A DNA stretch of 64,000 bases from Sporocytophaga sp. (GTDB lineage: Bacteria > Bacteroidota > Bacteroidia > Cytophagales > Cytophagaceae): positions 215,565 through 279,564 of the forward strand of contig NZ_JAGHZZ010000007.1 in the NCBI RefSeq assembly GCF_017745095.1. The letters are read 5' to 3'. Position numbers and translations under genes: made by a program. Below the pieces are notes generated by a model that saw only the letters and a program-made list of their open reading frames with translations, was not told the DNA's origin and did not search any database. Shown here piece by piece: positions 8,643-16,188 of this stretch; the first letter of the stretch is position 1, and every line of letters begins with the position of its first letter.

Positions 8643-9512
8643 TTAACCTTTATTGCGTACTTTCTTTTCAATCATATCCCACATTTCAGCTGGAATTTCG
8701 TCAAGATAACTGAACTCCCCTGCTCCTTTTATCCATTCACCTCCATCTATCGTTACCACCTCTCCATTTATAAAAGATGAAAAATCAGACACTAAAAATG
8801 CAGCAAGATTGGCCAATTCCTGATGCTCTCCTGTTCGGCCCAATGGAATTCTTTTTACCAAATCTATTTTTTTACTAACCTCCTCAGGAAACAATCTGCT
8901 CCATGCCCCTTCAGTTGGAAATGGCCCAGGAGCAATTGCATTCATTCGGATACCGTATTTTCCCCATTCTACAGCCAAAGATTTAGTGAGCGTAAGCACT
9001 CCAGATTTCGCAATAGCGGAAGGGACCACGTATCCTGAGCCAGTCCAAGCATAGGTCGTTACTATATTTAATACCGTACCTTTCAGTTTTTCCTTGATCC
9101 AATCTTTTCCAAAAGTAAGGGTACAGTTATAGGTACCTTTTAGAACAATATCTACGACTATATCAAAGGCTTTACTGGAAAGTCTCTCCGTTGGACTAAT
9201 AAAATTACCCGCAGCATTATTGACGAGAATATCTACTTTTCCAAATTTTGACTTTATTACACTCAATAAATTCTCTACTTCCAGAATATTTCTTATATCG
9301 CAAGCTACTGGAAGTACATCACCTCCTGTTTCCTTTTTTAGCTCTTCAGCAGTCTTTTCAAGAACTTCCAATTTTCTGCTAGCTATTATTACTTTGGCTC
9401 CAAGTTCCAGAAAATATTTACTCATAGACCTGCCAAGGCCGGTTCCTCCACCCGTAACCAAGACTACCTTACCCTTTAGCGAGCCTTCTTTTAACATTGG
9501 TTGATTGTACAT
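8643..9512 (-). CDS. SDR-family 2,4-dienoyl-CoA reductase
   Basis: NADPH-dependent short-chain dehydrogenase that reduces 2,4-dienoyl-CoA during beta-oxidation of unsaturated fatty acids. The Rossmann motif TGGGTGLG is at 20-27 and the NNAAG motif at 98-102. The usual YxxxK is absent; the stretch reads GYVVPSAIAKSG. This matches the mitochondrial-type DECR enzymes, where the catalytic pair is a tyrosine 15 residues before the lysine. Here these are Y154 and K169. The C-terminal stretch (NGEVVTIDGGEW, GEFSYLDEIP) also resembles DECR. 289 residues. A methionine at residue 6 is an alternative start. It is monocistronic and divergent from the aminotransferase. Substrate is inferred from family resemblance only. 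Confidence 0.88.
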   Translation of the reverse strand: MYNQPMLKEGSLKGKVVLVTGGGTGLGRSMSKYFLELGAKVIIASRKLEVLEKTAEELKKETGGDVLPVACDIRNILEVENLLSVIKSKFGKVDILVNNAAGNFISPTERLSSKAFDIVVDIVLKGTYNCTLTFGKDWIKEKLKGTVLNIVTTYAWTGSGYVVPSAIAKSGVLTLTKSLAVEWGKYGIRMNAIAPGPFPTEGAWSRLFPEEVSKKIDLVKRIPLGRTGEHQELANLAAFLVSDFSSFINGEVVTIDGGEWIKGAGEFSYLDEIPAEMWDMIEKKVRNKG

Positions 9513-9701
9513 ATCAGATTGTTTTAGAGCTTTAAAATAATTAAGATGAAAGTTTAAAAATAAAATTTTGTTATTACATTTTTGGATTTTTTACTTATCT
9601 AATTTGTTTTTGTATTTTAACACGAACTACTACTTAGCTTTTATTGAATATATCTGTAACTGCTAATTAAAGTATACTTGAATTAGCTTTATTGGTTACT
9701 A

Positions 9702-10847
9702 ATGATTCCTTATAACAAGCCTTTCATCATTGGAAAGGAACTAGAATATATACGTCAAGCAGTAGAAAGTGGAAAGATTTCCGGGGATGGGAAGTTTAGT
9801 AAACTTTCTCAGTCATTACTTGAAAAAAGATTTGGATACGGGAAAGTTCTTCTCACTAGCTCGTGTACCGATGCACTGGAAATGACCGCTATCCTTCTTA
9901 ACATCTCAGAAGGTGATGAAGTGATTATGCCTTCCTTCACCTTTGTATCTACCGCTAATGCATTTATATTAAGAGGTGCTAAAATTATTTTTGCAGAAAT
10001 AAGACCAGACACTCTTAATATTGATGAAAGTAAGATCGAAGCTCTGATTACGCCAAAAACAAAAGCTTTAGTTATAGTGCATTATGCAGGTATTTCCTGT
10101 GATATGGAAAAAATATCAGCAATAACTCAGAAGTACTCAATTGCTCTCGTTGAAGATGCCGCCCTGGCTATCGACTCCTATTATAATGGAAAAGCTCTAG
10201 GTTCTTTTGGTCAACTTAGTACATTATCTTTTCATGAAACTAAAAATATCATTTCAGGGGAAGGAGGGGCTTTGATTATCAATGACCCTCAGTATTATGA
10301 ACGTGCTGAAATTATTAGAGAAAAAGGCACCAATAGAGCTAAGCTATTTCGAGGAGAGATCAACAAATATGAATGGGTGGATATTGGTTCCTCTTATTTA
10401 CCATCTGAAATTATAGCAGCATTTCTTTATGCCCAGCTTGAAAATATGGATACCATACTAAAAAGGAGAATAACCCTCTGGAATCATTACTTTCAGAAAC
10501 TTAAACCTCTGCAGGAGTTATCAGTAGTTACATTACCTGTATTACCAGAGGGCACTACAATGAATGGACAGTTATTTTATATTCTCTGTAAAGATGAAAT
10601 AGACCGCAATGCTTTGCTTGAATTTCTTAATCAAGAAAAAATAAAAGCTGTTTTTCATTATCTACCTCTACATCTAAGTCCATTCTTTATGAATAAACAT
10701 GACGGAAGATCTCTTCCTGTAACCGAATCAGCAAGCGGCCGTTTAATCCGCTTACCTTTATTTTATGAGATGAAAGACGAAGAGCAGGATTATATAATTT
10801 CAAAGATTTTTGATTTCTTTAAGATAAATCATTATCCTAAGCATTAA
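9702..10847 (+). CDS. wecE: dTDP-4-amino-4,6-dideoxygalactose transaminase (WecE/RffA type)
   Basis: PLP-dependent sugar aminotransferase of the DegT/DnrJ/EryC1 family, converting a dTDP-4-keto-6-deoxyhexose to the 4-amino sugar. The whole length (381 residues) resembles E. coli WecE, including the start MIPYNKP, the stretch VIMPSFTFVSTANAF, the PLP-phosphate region, D152 (VEDAA) and the Schiff-base lysine K181 in SFHETKN. REKGTNRAKLFRG is another WecE signature. The product would feed surface polysaccharide synthesis. No other sugar-nucleotide or glycosyltransferase gene is next to it; the downstream gene is an OmpA-like lipoprotein 45 bases away. Confidence 0.9.
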   Translation: MIPYNKPFIIGKELEYIRQAVESGKISGDGKFSKLSQSLLEKRFGYGKVLLTSSCTDALEMTAILLNISEGDEVIMPSFTFVSTANAFILRGAKIIFAEIRPDTLNIDESKIEALITPKTKALVIVHYAGISCDMEKISAITQKYSIALVEDAALAIDSYYNGKALGSFGQLSTLSFHETKNIISGEGGALIINDPQYYERAEIIREKGTNRAKLFRGEINKYEWVDIGSSYLPSEIIAAFLYAQLENMDTILKRRITLWNHYFQKLKPLQELSVVTLPVLPEGTTMNGQLFYILCKDEIDRNALLEFLNQEKIKAVFHYLPLHLSPFFMNKHDGRSLPVTESASGRLIRLPLFYEMKDEEQDYIISKIFDFFKINHYPKH

Positions 10848-10892
10848 AGCCAGGAAAAATTTTACAAAATTTTTAAAACACCAGAATACCAT

Positions 10893-11849
10893 ATGAAAAA
10901 ACAAATTATCGGAATCCTTATTACATGCACAGCATTTTCTTGTGTTACGAAAAAGAAATTTGATGATCTAAACGTTAGGAAGTCTGCCCTGGAAGCCGAG
11001 AAATCGGAATGTGATGCATTGCTTAAAACTGCTCAAGCAATGAATTCAAAATATTCACTGGACATTGATAGCCTTTCAAAAGAAAGAAGAAGACTAATAG
11101 ATGATTCAACCCAAACAGGTATCGTTTTAAGGAAAACTCAACGGAATTATAAAAATCTGAATGATACCTACGAACAACTGTTAAGAAATCATGACAGACT
11201 TCAGTCACAAAGCTCTTCAGATATAGACAGAATGAGCAAAGACCTTTCAAAAAGAGAAAAAGATCTTTTTGACGCTGAGAAAAAAGTAAATGAACTTCAA
11301 GCTAATCTGCAAGAGAGAGAAGCTAAAGTAAAAGAGCTTGAAAGAGTAATGGCAGAAAAAGACAAAGCTGTAACAGATCTGAAAAATAAGGTAAGTAAAG
11401 CTTTACTTTCTTTTAAAGAAAGTGACTTATCTGTAAATGTGAAAAACGGAAAAGTGTATGTTTCACTTAGTGAACAGCTTTTATTCAAATCAGGTAGCAC
11501 CGATGTAGATAAAAAAGGTGTAGAAGCATTGAAAAAGCTGGCTGATGCATTGAAAGATCAAAATGACATTAACATTTTGGTGGAAGGTCATACAGATGAT
11601 GTACCCGTTTCTAAAGGCACTGGCGGCATGAAAGACAACTGGGATCTGAGTGTGTTAAGAGCTACGGAAATTGCCCGTATTTTAGGTACTTCAGGAATCA
11701 ATCCAAGAAGAATTGTAGCTTCAGGAAGATCTGAATTTTCACCTGTAGCTGAAGGCAAAACTGCAGAAGCAAGACAAAAAAACAGAAGAACAGAAATCAT
11801 ATTGTCTCCAAAACTTGACGAATTATTCCAAATCCTTGAGAATAATTAG
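10893..11849 (+). CDS. OmpA-family peptidoglycan-binding lipoprotein with coiled coil
   Basis: 318 residues. A lipoprotein signal ends at C17 (TAFSC). Residues about 20-175 are highly charged with heptad spacing and should form a long coiled coil. Residues about 200-310 are an OmpA/MotB C-terminal domain, with LLFKSGSTDVDKKG, the EGHTDDVP loop, the NWDLSVLRA helix and QKNRRTEI. This domain binds the diaminopimelate of peptidoglycan. The protein likely links the outer membrane to the cell wall. It may be co-transcribed with wecE, 45 bases upstream, and ends at a strong terminator. Confidence 0.92.
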   Translation: MKKQIIGILITCTAFSCVTKKKFDDLNVRKSALEAEKSECDALLKTAQAMNSKYSLDIDSLSKERRRLIDDSTQTGIVLRKTQRNYKNLNDTYEQLLRNHDRLQSQSSSDIDRMSKDLSKREKDLFDAEKKVNELQANLQEREAKVKELERVMAEKDKAVTDLKNKVSKALLSFKESDLSVNVKNGKVYVSLSEQLLFKSGSTDVDKKGVEALKKLADALKDQNDINILVEGHTDDVPVSKGTGGMKDNWDLSVLRATEIARILGTSGINPRRIVASGRSEFSPVAEGKTAEARQKNRRTEIILSPKLDELFQILENN

Positions 11850-11875
11850 ACATAATTTTTGTTTGAGAACATTAA

Positions 11876-11900
11876 GGCTCCGGCAACTCCGGAGCCTTTT
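11876..11900 (+). terminator. Terminator after the OmpA-like gene
   Basis: GGCTCCGG (11876-11883) pairs with CCGGAGCC (11889-11896) around a 5-base loop, followed by TTTT. The stem is GC-rich and very stable for this AT-rich genome. Confidence 0.85.
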
Positions 11901-11980
11901 CATTTCATACAAACTATAAATCAACAATTTACATCAATTTAAAAAACATAAAAACTATTTAGAAAAATTCTAATTAATTA

Positions 11981-12013
11981 TTTGGAACAAGTCTAATTAA
12001 ATAAGTATCTTTG
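11981..12013 (+). promoter_or_regulatory. Consensus promoter of the small unknown gene
   Basis: TTTG (11981-11984), a 21-base spacer, then TATCTTTG (12006-12013): a full TTTG-N21-TAnnTTTG match. Transcription should start near 12019, only about 7 bases before the ATG at 12026. This position also rules out the upstream TTG codon at 12011 as a start. Confidence 0.75.
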
Positions 12014-12025
12014 TATAGTAGACAA

Positions 12026-12379
12026 ATGGAAGCAACACAAACACATTTAAAAGAAATTTTTGCAACAGCACAGGGTACTGTTTATCAATGCGATAAGGAA
12101 GGTAATTTTCTTCTTGAATTTGCAGGCCAAATCTCTTCTTTTAAATTTCCATGTTTCTTTTCTCTGCGTAAGCGCATCAATCAGATTGACCTTGAAAGAA
12201 TGCTTTCAAATCCGGATGCTTCATCCGATATTGAAATTATTTGTCCTTGTGGGAGCAATCGAGTATTCATTCTTAGCCCTATGGAAGTCATTCAGTTTAA
12301 AGAGTTACTAAACGGAGCTAAGGTGATGATGGAGTTGAACAGCATACTTTTTGAAAGACTTTATCGCGTTACGGTTTAA
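12026..12379 (+). CDS. Conserved-looking small protein, unknown function
   Basis: 117 residues from the ATG at 12026. An upstream in-frame TTG at 12011 lies inside the -7 promoter box, so it cannot be the start. The protein is soluble, with no signal peptide. It begins with an amphipathic segment, then KFPCFFSLRKRI, and has an ICPCG motif near residue 76-80 followed by a NRVFILSPMEVIQFKELL segment. The CPC motif could bind a metal or be structural. Its predicted mRNA is almost leaderless. It sits just upstream of ferritin in the same direction but with a 120-base spacer. I do not recognise the family with confidence. Confidence 0.75.
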   Translation: MEATQTHLKEIFATAQGTVYQCDKEGNFLLEFAGQISSFKFPCFFSLRKRINQIDLERMLSNPDASSDIEIICPCGSNRVFILSPMEVIQFKELLNGAKVMMELNSILFERLYRVTV

Positions 12380-12432
12380 TTTTTTTATCTCATATTTTGT
12401 TTTTATAAAAGATTGATTTACCTTGACACCTA

Positions 12433-12456
12433 GGGTAAACTATTATCTATTTACCC
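12433..12456. promoter_or_regulatory. Dyad upstream of ferritin
   Basis: GGGTAAA (12433-12439) and TTTACCC (12450-12456) form a perfect 7-bp inverted repeat with a 10-base centre, 44 bases before the ferritin ATG. No T run follows, so it looks more like an operator than a terminator. The binding protein is unknown. Confidence 0.45.
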
Positions 12457-12499
12457 AGTTTTGTAAAATCATAACCTCTGTAAAAGCAAAGTAGAGAAC

Positions 12500-13027
12500 A
12501 TGAGAGATATAGTCAGACAAAAAACATCCCTTACTGAGGAAATTGAAAACATCCTCAACGAGCAAATAAAATTAGAAGCAAAAGCTTCTGCATTATACCT
12601 TGCGATGGCCTCCTGGTGTGATCAGCATGGGTTTTTATATAGCTCAGAATTTTTCTACAAACAATCCGGAGAAGAAAGAGAGCATATGCTTAAGATCTTT
12701 AAATATGTGAACGATGTTGGAGGAAAAGCCTTCTCTCCGGAAATAACAGGGATACCTCAAGATTTCGAATCATTAAAATCTGTATTTATAGGGGGGCTGG
12801 AACAAGAAATTGCAAATACCCAGGCATTAAACAGGGTGGTTGACGTGTGTTATAAAGTAAAAGATTATACTACTGCCAATTTTATGCAATGGTTCCTAAA
12901 GGAACAAATAGAAGAAGAGTTCATTTTTAGAAGGGCTCTGGAGCTATTTGAGGTTATAGGAGAAGAAGGAGTTGGAACTTATATGATCGATAAAAAGATT
13001 CCTGATATTAAATATACTCACGAATAG
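12500..13027 (+). CDS. ftnA: Ferritin (non-haem iron storage)
   Basis: Cytoplasmic iron-storage protein that oxidises Fe(II) and stores it in a 24-subunit shell. 175 residues, a full four-helix ferritin fold plus the fifth helix. Ferroxidase ligands align with E. coli FtnA: E26 in LNEQIKLE, Y33, E59 and H62 in GEEREHM, a glutamate in GLEQEI near 103, and the QIEEEF glutamate near 138. It ends KKIPDIK. The N-terminus is about 9 residues longer than FtnA. It has its own upstream region with a 7-bp dyad that may be a regulatory site. Convergent with the thioredoxin-like ferredoxin gene. Confidence 0.95.
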   Translation: MRDIVRQKTSLTEEIENILNEQIKLEAKASALYLAMASWCDQHGFLYSSEFFYKQSGEEREHMLKIFKYVNDVGGKAFSPEITGIPQDFESLKSVFIGGLEQEIANTQALNRVVDVCYKVKDYTTANFMQWFLKEQIEEEFIFRRALELFEVIGEEGVGTYMIDKKIPDIKYTHE

Positions 13028-13048
13028 TTTTTTGAAAAAAAACATAAA

Positions 13049-13086
13049 AATAAGGAGCAACTGAAAAGTTACTCCTTATTTTTTTC
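13049..13086. terminator. Bidirectional terminator between ferritin and 2Fe-2S gene
   Basis: AATAAGGAGCAACT (13049-13062) and AGTTACTCCTTATT (13067-13080) pair with one mismatch around a GAAA loop. T-rich runs lie on the outgoing side of both strands. The minus-strand gene's last codons and stop (13069-13071) lie inside the hairpin. Confidence 0.85.
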
Positions 13087-13356
13087 CTCTTCAGGAATCT
13101 GAATCTCCTCTAACAATCCTGCCGCTTTTTGCACATCCATAAAAAAGTGCCAGGAATTTTCCGGCTGTACACAAACCACGGGACCTAATTTACATCTATC
13201 TGTACAACCTGTCTTTATCACAGCTAAACCTCTTAATTTATTTTCTTTGATTAATGCTTTAAGACTTTTCTGGATCAGCTTCCCTCCCTTTTTTTTACAC
13301 TTACTGCCAGTACATACATAAAATATTTTTTCCGGTTTCTTGGGCTCTTTACTCAT
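13069..13356 (-). CDS. Thioredoxin-like [2Fe-2S] ferredoxin
   Basis: 95 residues. The fold type is recognised from the cysteine layout: CTGSKCKKKG near residues 15-20 and TGCTDRCKLGP near 50-58, the four ligands of a thioredoxin-like [2Fe-2S] cluster. The central VVCVQPENSWHFF segment is also typical (NuoE/Shethna-type domain). The C-terminus is acidic. It probably acts as a small soluble electron carrier. The last codons overlap the terminator shared with ferritin. The partner is not shown by context; co-location with ferritin suggests iron metabolism only weakly. Confidence 0.85.
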   Translation of the reverse strand: MSKEPKKPEKIFYVCTGSKCKKKGGKLIQKSLKALIKENKLRGLAVIKTGCTDRCKLGPVVCVQPENSWHFFMDVQKAAGLLEEIQIPEEEKNKE

Positions 13357-13512
13357 ACCTAAATTTACTGCGTTACGCTTTATGTATCAACAATAAATAA
13401 AGAATAAAGATTTTAAAATTCATTCATAATTCCTTGTTTCCTGACTTATCTTAAACTATTCTATTCCATTCTAAACTGTGTCCAAATTTTATTATTTTCA
13501 TTAACTTTCAGA

Positions 13513-13995
13513 ATGATTTATATAATAATGGGTGTTTCAGGATGCGGAAAAACAACTATTGGAAAGTTGCTCTCATCGCATTTCAACCTGCCATTTTTTG
13601 ATGGTGATGATTTTCATCCCGAGAACAACATAAATAAAATGTCAAAGGGAGTACCTCTTACAGATGAGGACCGTCTGCCATGGCTTACTACTCTCTCCGA
13701 AAACCTTGCAAAATGGGAATTGACCGGAGGAGCTGTATTAGCCTGTTCTGCATTAAAAGAAGATTACAGGCAAATACTATTATCAAAACAAACACCAATA
13801 ACTTGGATATGCCTTGATGGCAATATGGATATCATTAAGAAGCGATTGGATTGCAGAGAAGGACATTACATGCCATCGTCTTTATTGAACACTCAATTTG
13901 GTTTACTCGAAAGACCTCAATACGGTATTCTTATTGATGTATCATCAACTCCAGATTTGATCGTTCAGGAAATTTTAAAGAAATTGAAAGCATGA
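13513..13995 (+). CDS. gntK: Gluconokinase
   Basis: Phosphorylates D-gluconate to 6-phosphogluconate. 160 residues, normal for the P-loop GntK family. The Walker A motif GVSGCGKT is at 7-14. The family signatures DGDDFHPENNINKMSKGVPLTD (split around residues 30-52), LACSALKEDYR near 75-85 and GHYMPSSLL near 116-124 are all present. The stop overlaps the gnd start by 4 bases (ATGA), so the two genes are translationally coupled and form a short gluconate-to-pentose-phosphate operon. Confidence 0.95.
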   Translation: MIYIIMGVSGCGKTTIGKLLSSHFNLPFFDGDDFHPENNINKMSKGVPLTDEDRLPWLTTLSENLAKWELTGGAVLACSALKEDYRQILLSKQTPITWICLDGNMDIIKKRLDCREGHYMPSSLLNTQFGLLERPQYGILIDVSSTPDLIVQEILKKLKA

Positions 13996-15410
13996 ATTCA
14001 TTAGCACAATTTGGAGTTGTTGGACTCGGAGTTATGGGCAAAAGCCTTGCTTTAAATCTGTCCGAAAAAGGAATTAAAGTTTCAGTATTTAATAGACATG
14101 TAACCGGTTCTGAAGAAAACATCGCTGTTAATTTCGTGAAGGAACAAAGCGTTAAAGGTGCCATGAATGGCTTTGATGATCTTAAGGCTTTTGTTACATC
14201 TCTTGAAAAGCCAAGAAAAATTTTATTGATGATACAAGCTGGCTATGCAGTTGATCAGCAATTAGAGCAACTATTACCTGTGCTTGACAGAGGCGATATC
14301 ATTATTGACGGTGGTAACTCATTTTATAAAGATACCAACAAGAGAACAAAACAGCTTAATGAGGTAGGTATTCATTTCGTCGGAACTGGTATTTCCGGGG
14401 GTGAAGAAGGTGCCCGCAATGGACCTTCAATAATGCCTGGAGGTGATAAGGATGCATATGAGAAAATCAGCAGTTACCTTAAACTTATTGCAGCCAAAGA
14501 TAAACAAGGAAAGTCATGTGTAACATATATCGGAGGAGAAGGCGCAGGACATTTTGTTAAGATGGTTCATAATGGTATTGAATATGCCGAGATGCAGATT
14601 CTGACAGAGGTCTATTTTCTCCTTCGCTATTATTCACTTTCTTCTGCTGAAAAAATTGCAGATTTATTTTCTCAATGGCAACATGAAGGCTTGAATAGTT
14701 ATCTTCTCGAAATCACAATTGATATATTGAGAAAAAAAGAAGACGGGGATTTACTTTTAGATAAAATACTGGATAAGGCAGCACAGAAAGGGACCGGAGG
14801 ATGGTCAACCACAGCTGCCATGGATCTTGGCGTTCCCTTTTCAACTGTATCAGAAGCTGTAATGGCCAGAGCCCTCTCTTCTTTTAAATCATACAGACAA
14901 AAAATCAGCTCAAGTTATAACAGTCATTCTCCAACAGCTCATAATTTGAAAGACTCTCTTTCAGATAAAATAAAAAATGCGTACAAAGCTGCAAGAATAA
15001 TAAATCATGAAACAGGATTTCATTTATTAAAAGAGGCATCTGCTCAATACAAATGGAATCTCAACCTATCTGAAATTGCACGTATCTGGACCAATGGGTG
15101 TATAATCCGTTCAGAATTAATGGAACAAATTGCTACCACTTTTCTTAAAGAAGATTCCATCGTTCTAGCTCCTTCATTTATGAAGGAATTAATTGATGCA
15201 CAAAAAGATTTTTCACAAATAGTGACGATAGGACTATCCAATGATATTGCTTTACCTGTCCTATCTTCTGCGCTCAATTATTACCTAGGCCTGAAGACAT
15301 TGAATTCAGGAGCAAACCTGATCCAGGCTCAGAGAGATTATTTTGGTGCTCACACATATCAAAGAATCGATACCCCTGACAAATATTTCCATACTCAATG
15401 GAAAAACTAG
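13992..15410 (+). CDS. gnd: 6-phosphogluconate dehydrogenase, decarboxylating
   Basis: Converts 6-phosphogluconate to ribulose 5-phosphate with NADPH and CO2 release, in the oxidative pentose phosphate pathway. 472 residues, the long dimeric form. N-terminal Rossmann motif GVVGLGVMG, NRH coenzyme selectivity loop, substrate stretch ISGGEEGARNGPS, catalytic lysine in GHFVKMVHNGIEY, and GTGGWSTTAAMDLGVP. The C-terminal tail ends with the FHTQW sequence typical of the family. It follows gntK with an ATGA overlap, so gluconate enters directly through both enzymes. Zwf and Pgl are not in the window. Confidence 0.97.
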   Translation: MNSLAQFGVVGLGVMGKSLALNLSEKGIKVSVFNRHVTGSEENIAVNFVKEQSVKGAMNGFDDLKAFVTSLEKPRKILLMIQAGYAVDQQLEQLLPVLDRGDIIIDGGNSFYKDTNKRTKQLNEVGIHFVGTGISGGEEGARNGPSIMPGGDKDAYEKISSYLKLIAAKDKQGKSCVTYIGGEGAGHFVKMVHNGIEYAEMQILTEVYFLLRYYSLSSAEKIADLFSQWQHEGLNSYLLEITIDILRKKEDGDLLLDKILDKAAQKGTGGWSTTAAMDLGVPFSTVSEAVMARALSSFKSYRQKISSSYNSHSPTAHNLKDSLSDKIKNAYKAARIINHETGFHLLKEASAQYKWNLNLSEIARIWTNGCIIRSELMEQIATTFLKEDSIVLAPSFMKELIDAQKDFSQIVTIGLSNDIALPVLSSALNYYLGLKTLNSGANLIQAQRDYFGAHTYQRIDTPDKYFHTQWKN

Positions 15411-15503
15411 TACTTGTTATTAAATCATCTAGGGAGTTATTTTAGATATTAAACTTCGCTACCAATGCATATTAATTAAATTTAGTAATAGTATATAACA
15501 AAG

Positions 15504-15529
15504 AAAGGCGGCCGAAATCAGTCGCCTTT
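15504..15529 (+). terminator. Terminator-like hairpin after gnd
   Basis: AAAGGCG (15504-15510) pairs with CGCCTTT (15523-15529) over a 12-base loop and is followed by TATATTTTACTTT, a weak T tract. It lies 94 bases after the gnd stop. Confidence 0.6.
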
Positions 15530-15536
15530 ATATTTT

Positions 15537-15575
15537 ACTTTAAGCTTGACGTCTTAAGCTTTAGGCTTTTTAAGC
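15537..15575 (-). repeat. Heptad element H2, overlapping GNAT stop
   Basis: A 7-base periodic stretch (CTTTAAG, CTTGACG, TCTTAAG, CTTTAGG on the plus strand). It covers the stop (15554-15556) and the last six or seven codons of the GNAT gene. On the mRNA strand it reads as AAAGNNN heptads. It contains two AAGCTT sites flanking GACGTC and can fold on itself. Confidence 0.7.
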
Positions 15576-16012
15576 ATCAGATATGATCTGTCTGACTTAA
15601 CAAAACCAAGCTTCTCATATAATTTCAATGCCCTGGCATTATAAGGCAATACCTCTAACTCCATTGCTACAAATTCTAGATCTTTTCTTTCCTTCAGATA
15701 TCTCACAAAATCTGTTGAAATCCCTTTCCCTCTATACTCCGAGATAATATAAAGCTCATCAATATTCAGGATCAATCCACCATATTCATTGCTATAGAAA
15801 TTAACTATGATACAATAGCCTACGATTTTGTCACCATCATTGATTATAGTTATTGATCCGTAATCCGGATGTTTTTCAAAAGCCTCAAAGGATTTATATA
15901 TCTGGTCTTCGGTTTTACTTTTTCCTGCAGGATCATCATTATAAAAATCCTGAATCATGGACACAACCTGAGCTCTGTCTGCTGCTTCAAATTTCCTGTA
16001 ACTAATATTCAT
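15554..16012 (-). CDS. GNAT-family N-acetyltransferase
   Basis: 152 residues, a complete GNAT domain. The acetyl-CoA pyrophosphate-binding loop reads SEYRGKGIS near 92-100, the following helix leads to ELEVLPYNARALKLYEKLGF near 118-137, the conserved motif A/B region. The acceptor substrate is unknown. The last six or seven codons (KKPKA) lie inside a heptad repeat, so the C-terminal tail is partly made of repeat sequence. Monocistronic, convergent with gnd. Confidence 0.88.
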   Translation of the reverse strand: MNISYRKFEAADRAQVVSMIQDFYNDDPAGKSKTEDQIYKSFEAFEKHPDYGSITIINDGDKIVGYCIIVNFYSNEYGGLILNIDELYIISEYRGKGISTDFVRYLKERKDLEFVAMELEVLPYNARALKLYEKLGFVKSDRSYLMLKKPKA

Positions 16013-16164
16013 AAAAACTTTATTTTAAATCCCTCCTTGATGAATCAAGGTATGAATTTAATATTTTTTTAAATCCGCATACAACATTCTCTTCATAAGA
16101 AGAGTCTATACATTTTGACAACCAAAAAGTAACGGAAAAATAAATTATTTTTAACAATTTCTTT

Positions 16165-16179
16165 ACCCTAAATTAGGGT
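16165..16179. promoter_or_regulatory. Perfect 15-bp dyad before secreted P-domain protein gene
   Basis: ACCCTAAATTAGGGT is a perfect inverted repeat (7-bp arms, one central base), ending 9 bases before the start codon at 16189. It could be an operator or a start-region RNA structure. It resembles the ferritin dyad only in sharing a GGGT half-site. Confidence 0.45.
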
Positions 16180-16188
16180 GCTCTATGA

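Noticed and set aside
12011-12025. TTG start at 12011 for the small unknown gene
   Set aside because: The codon is part of the -7 promoter box, so it would not be transcribed.
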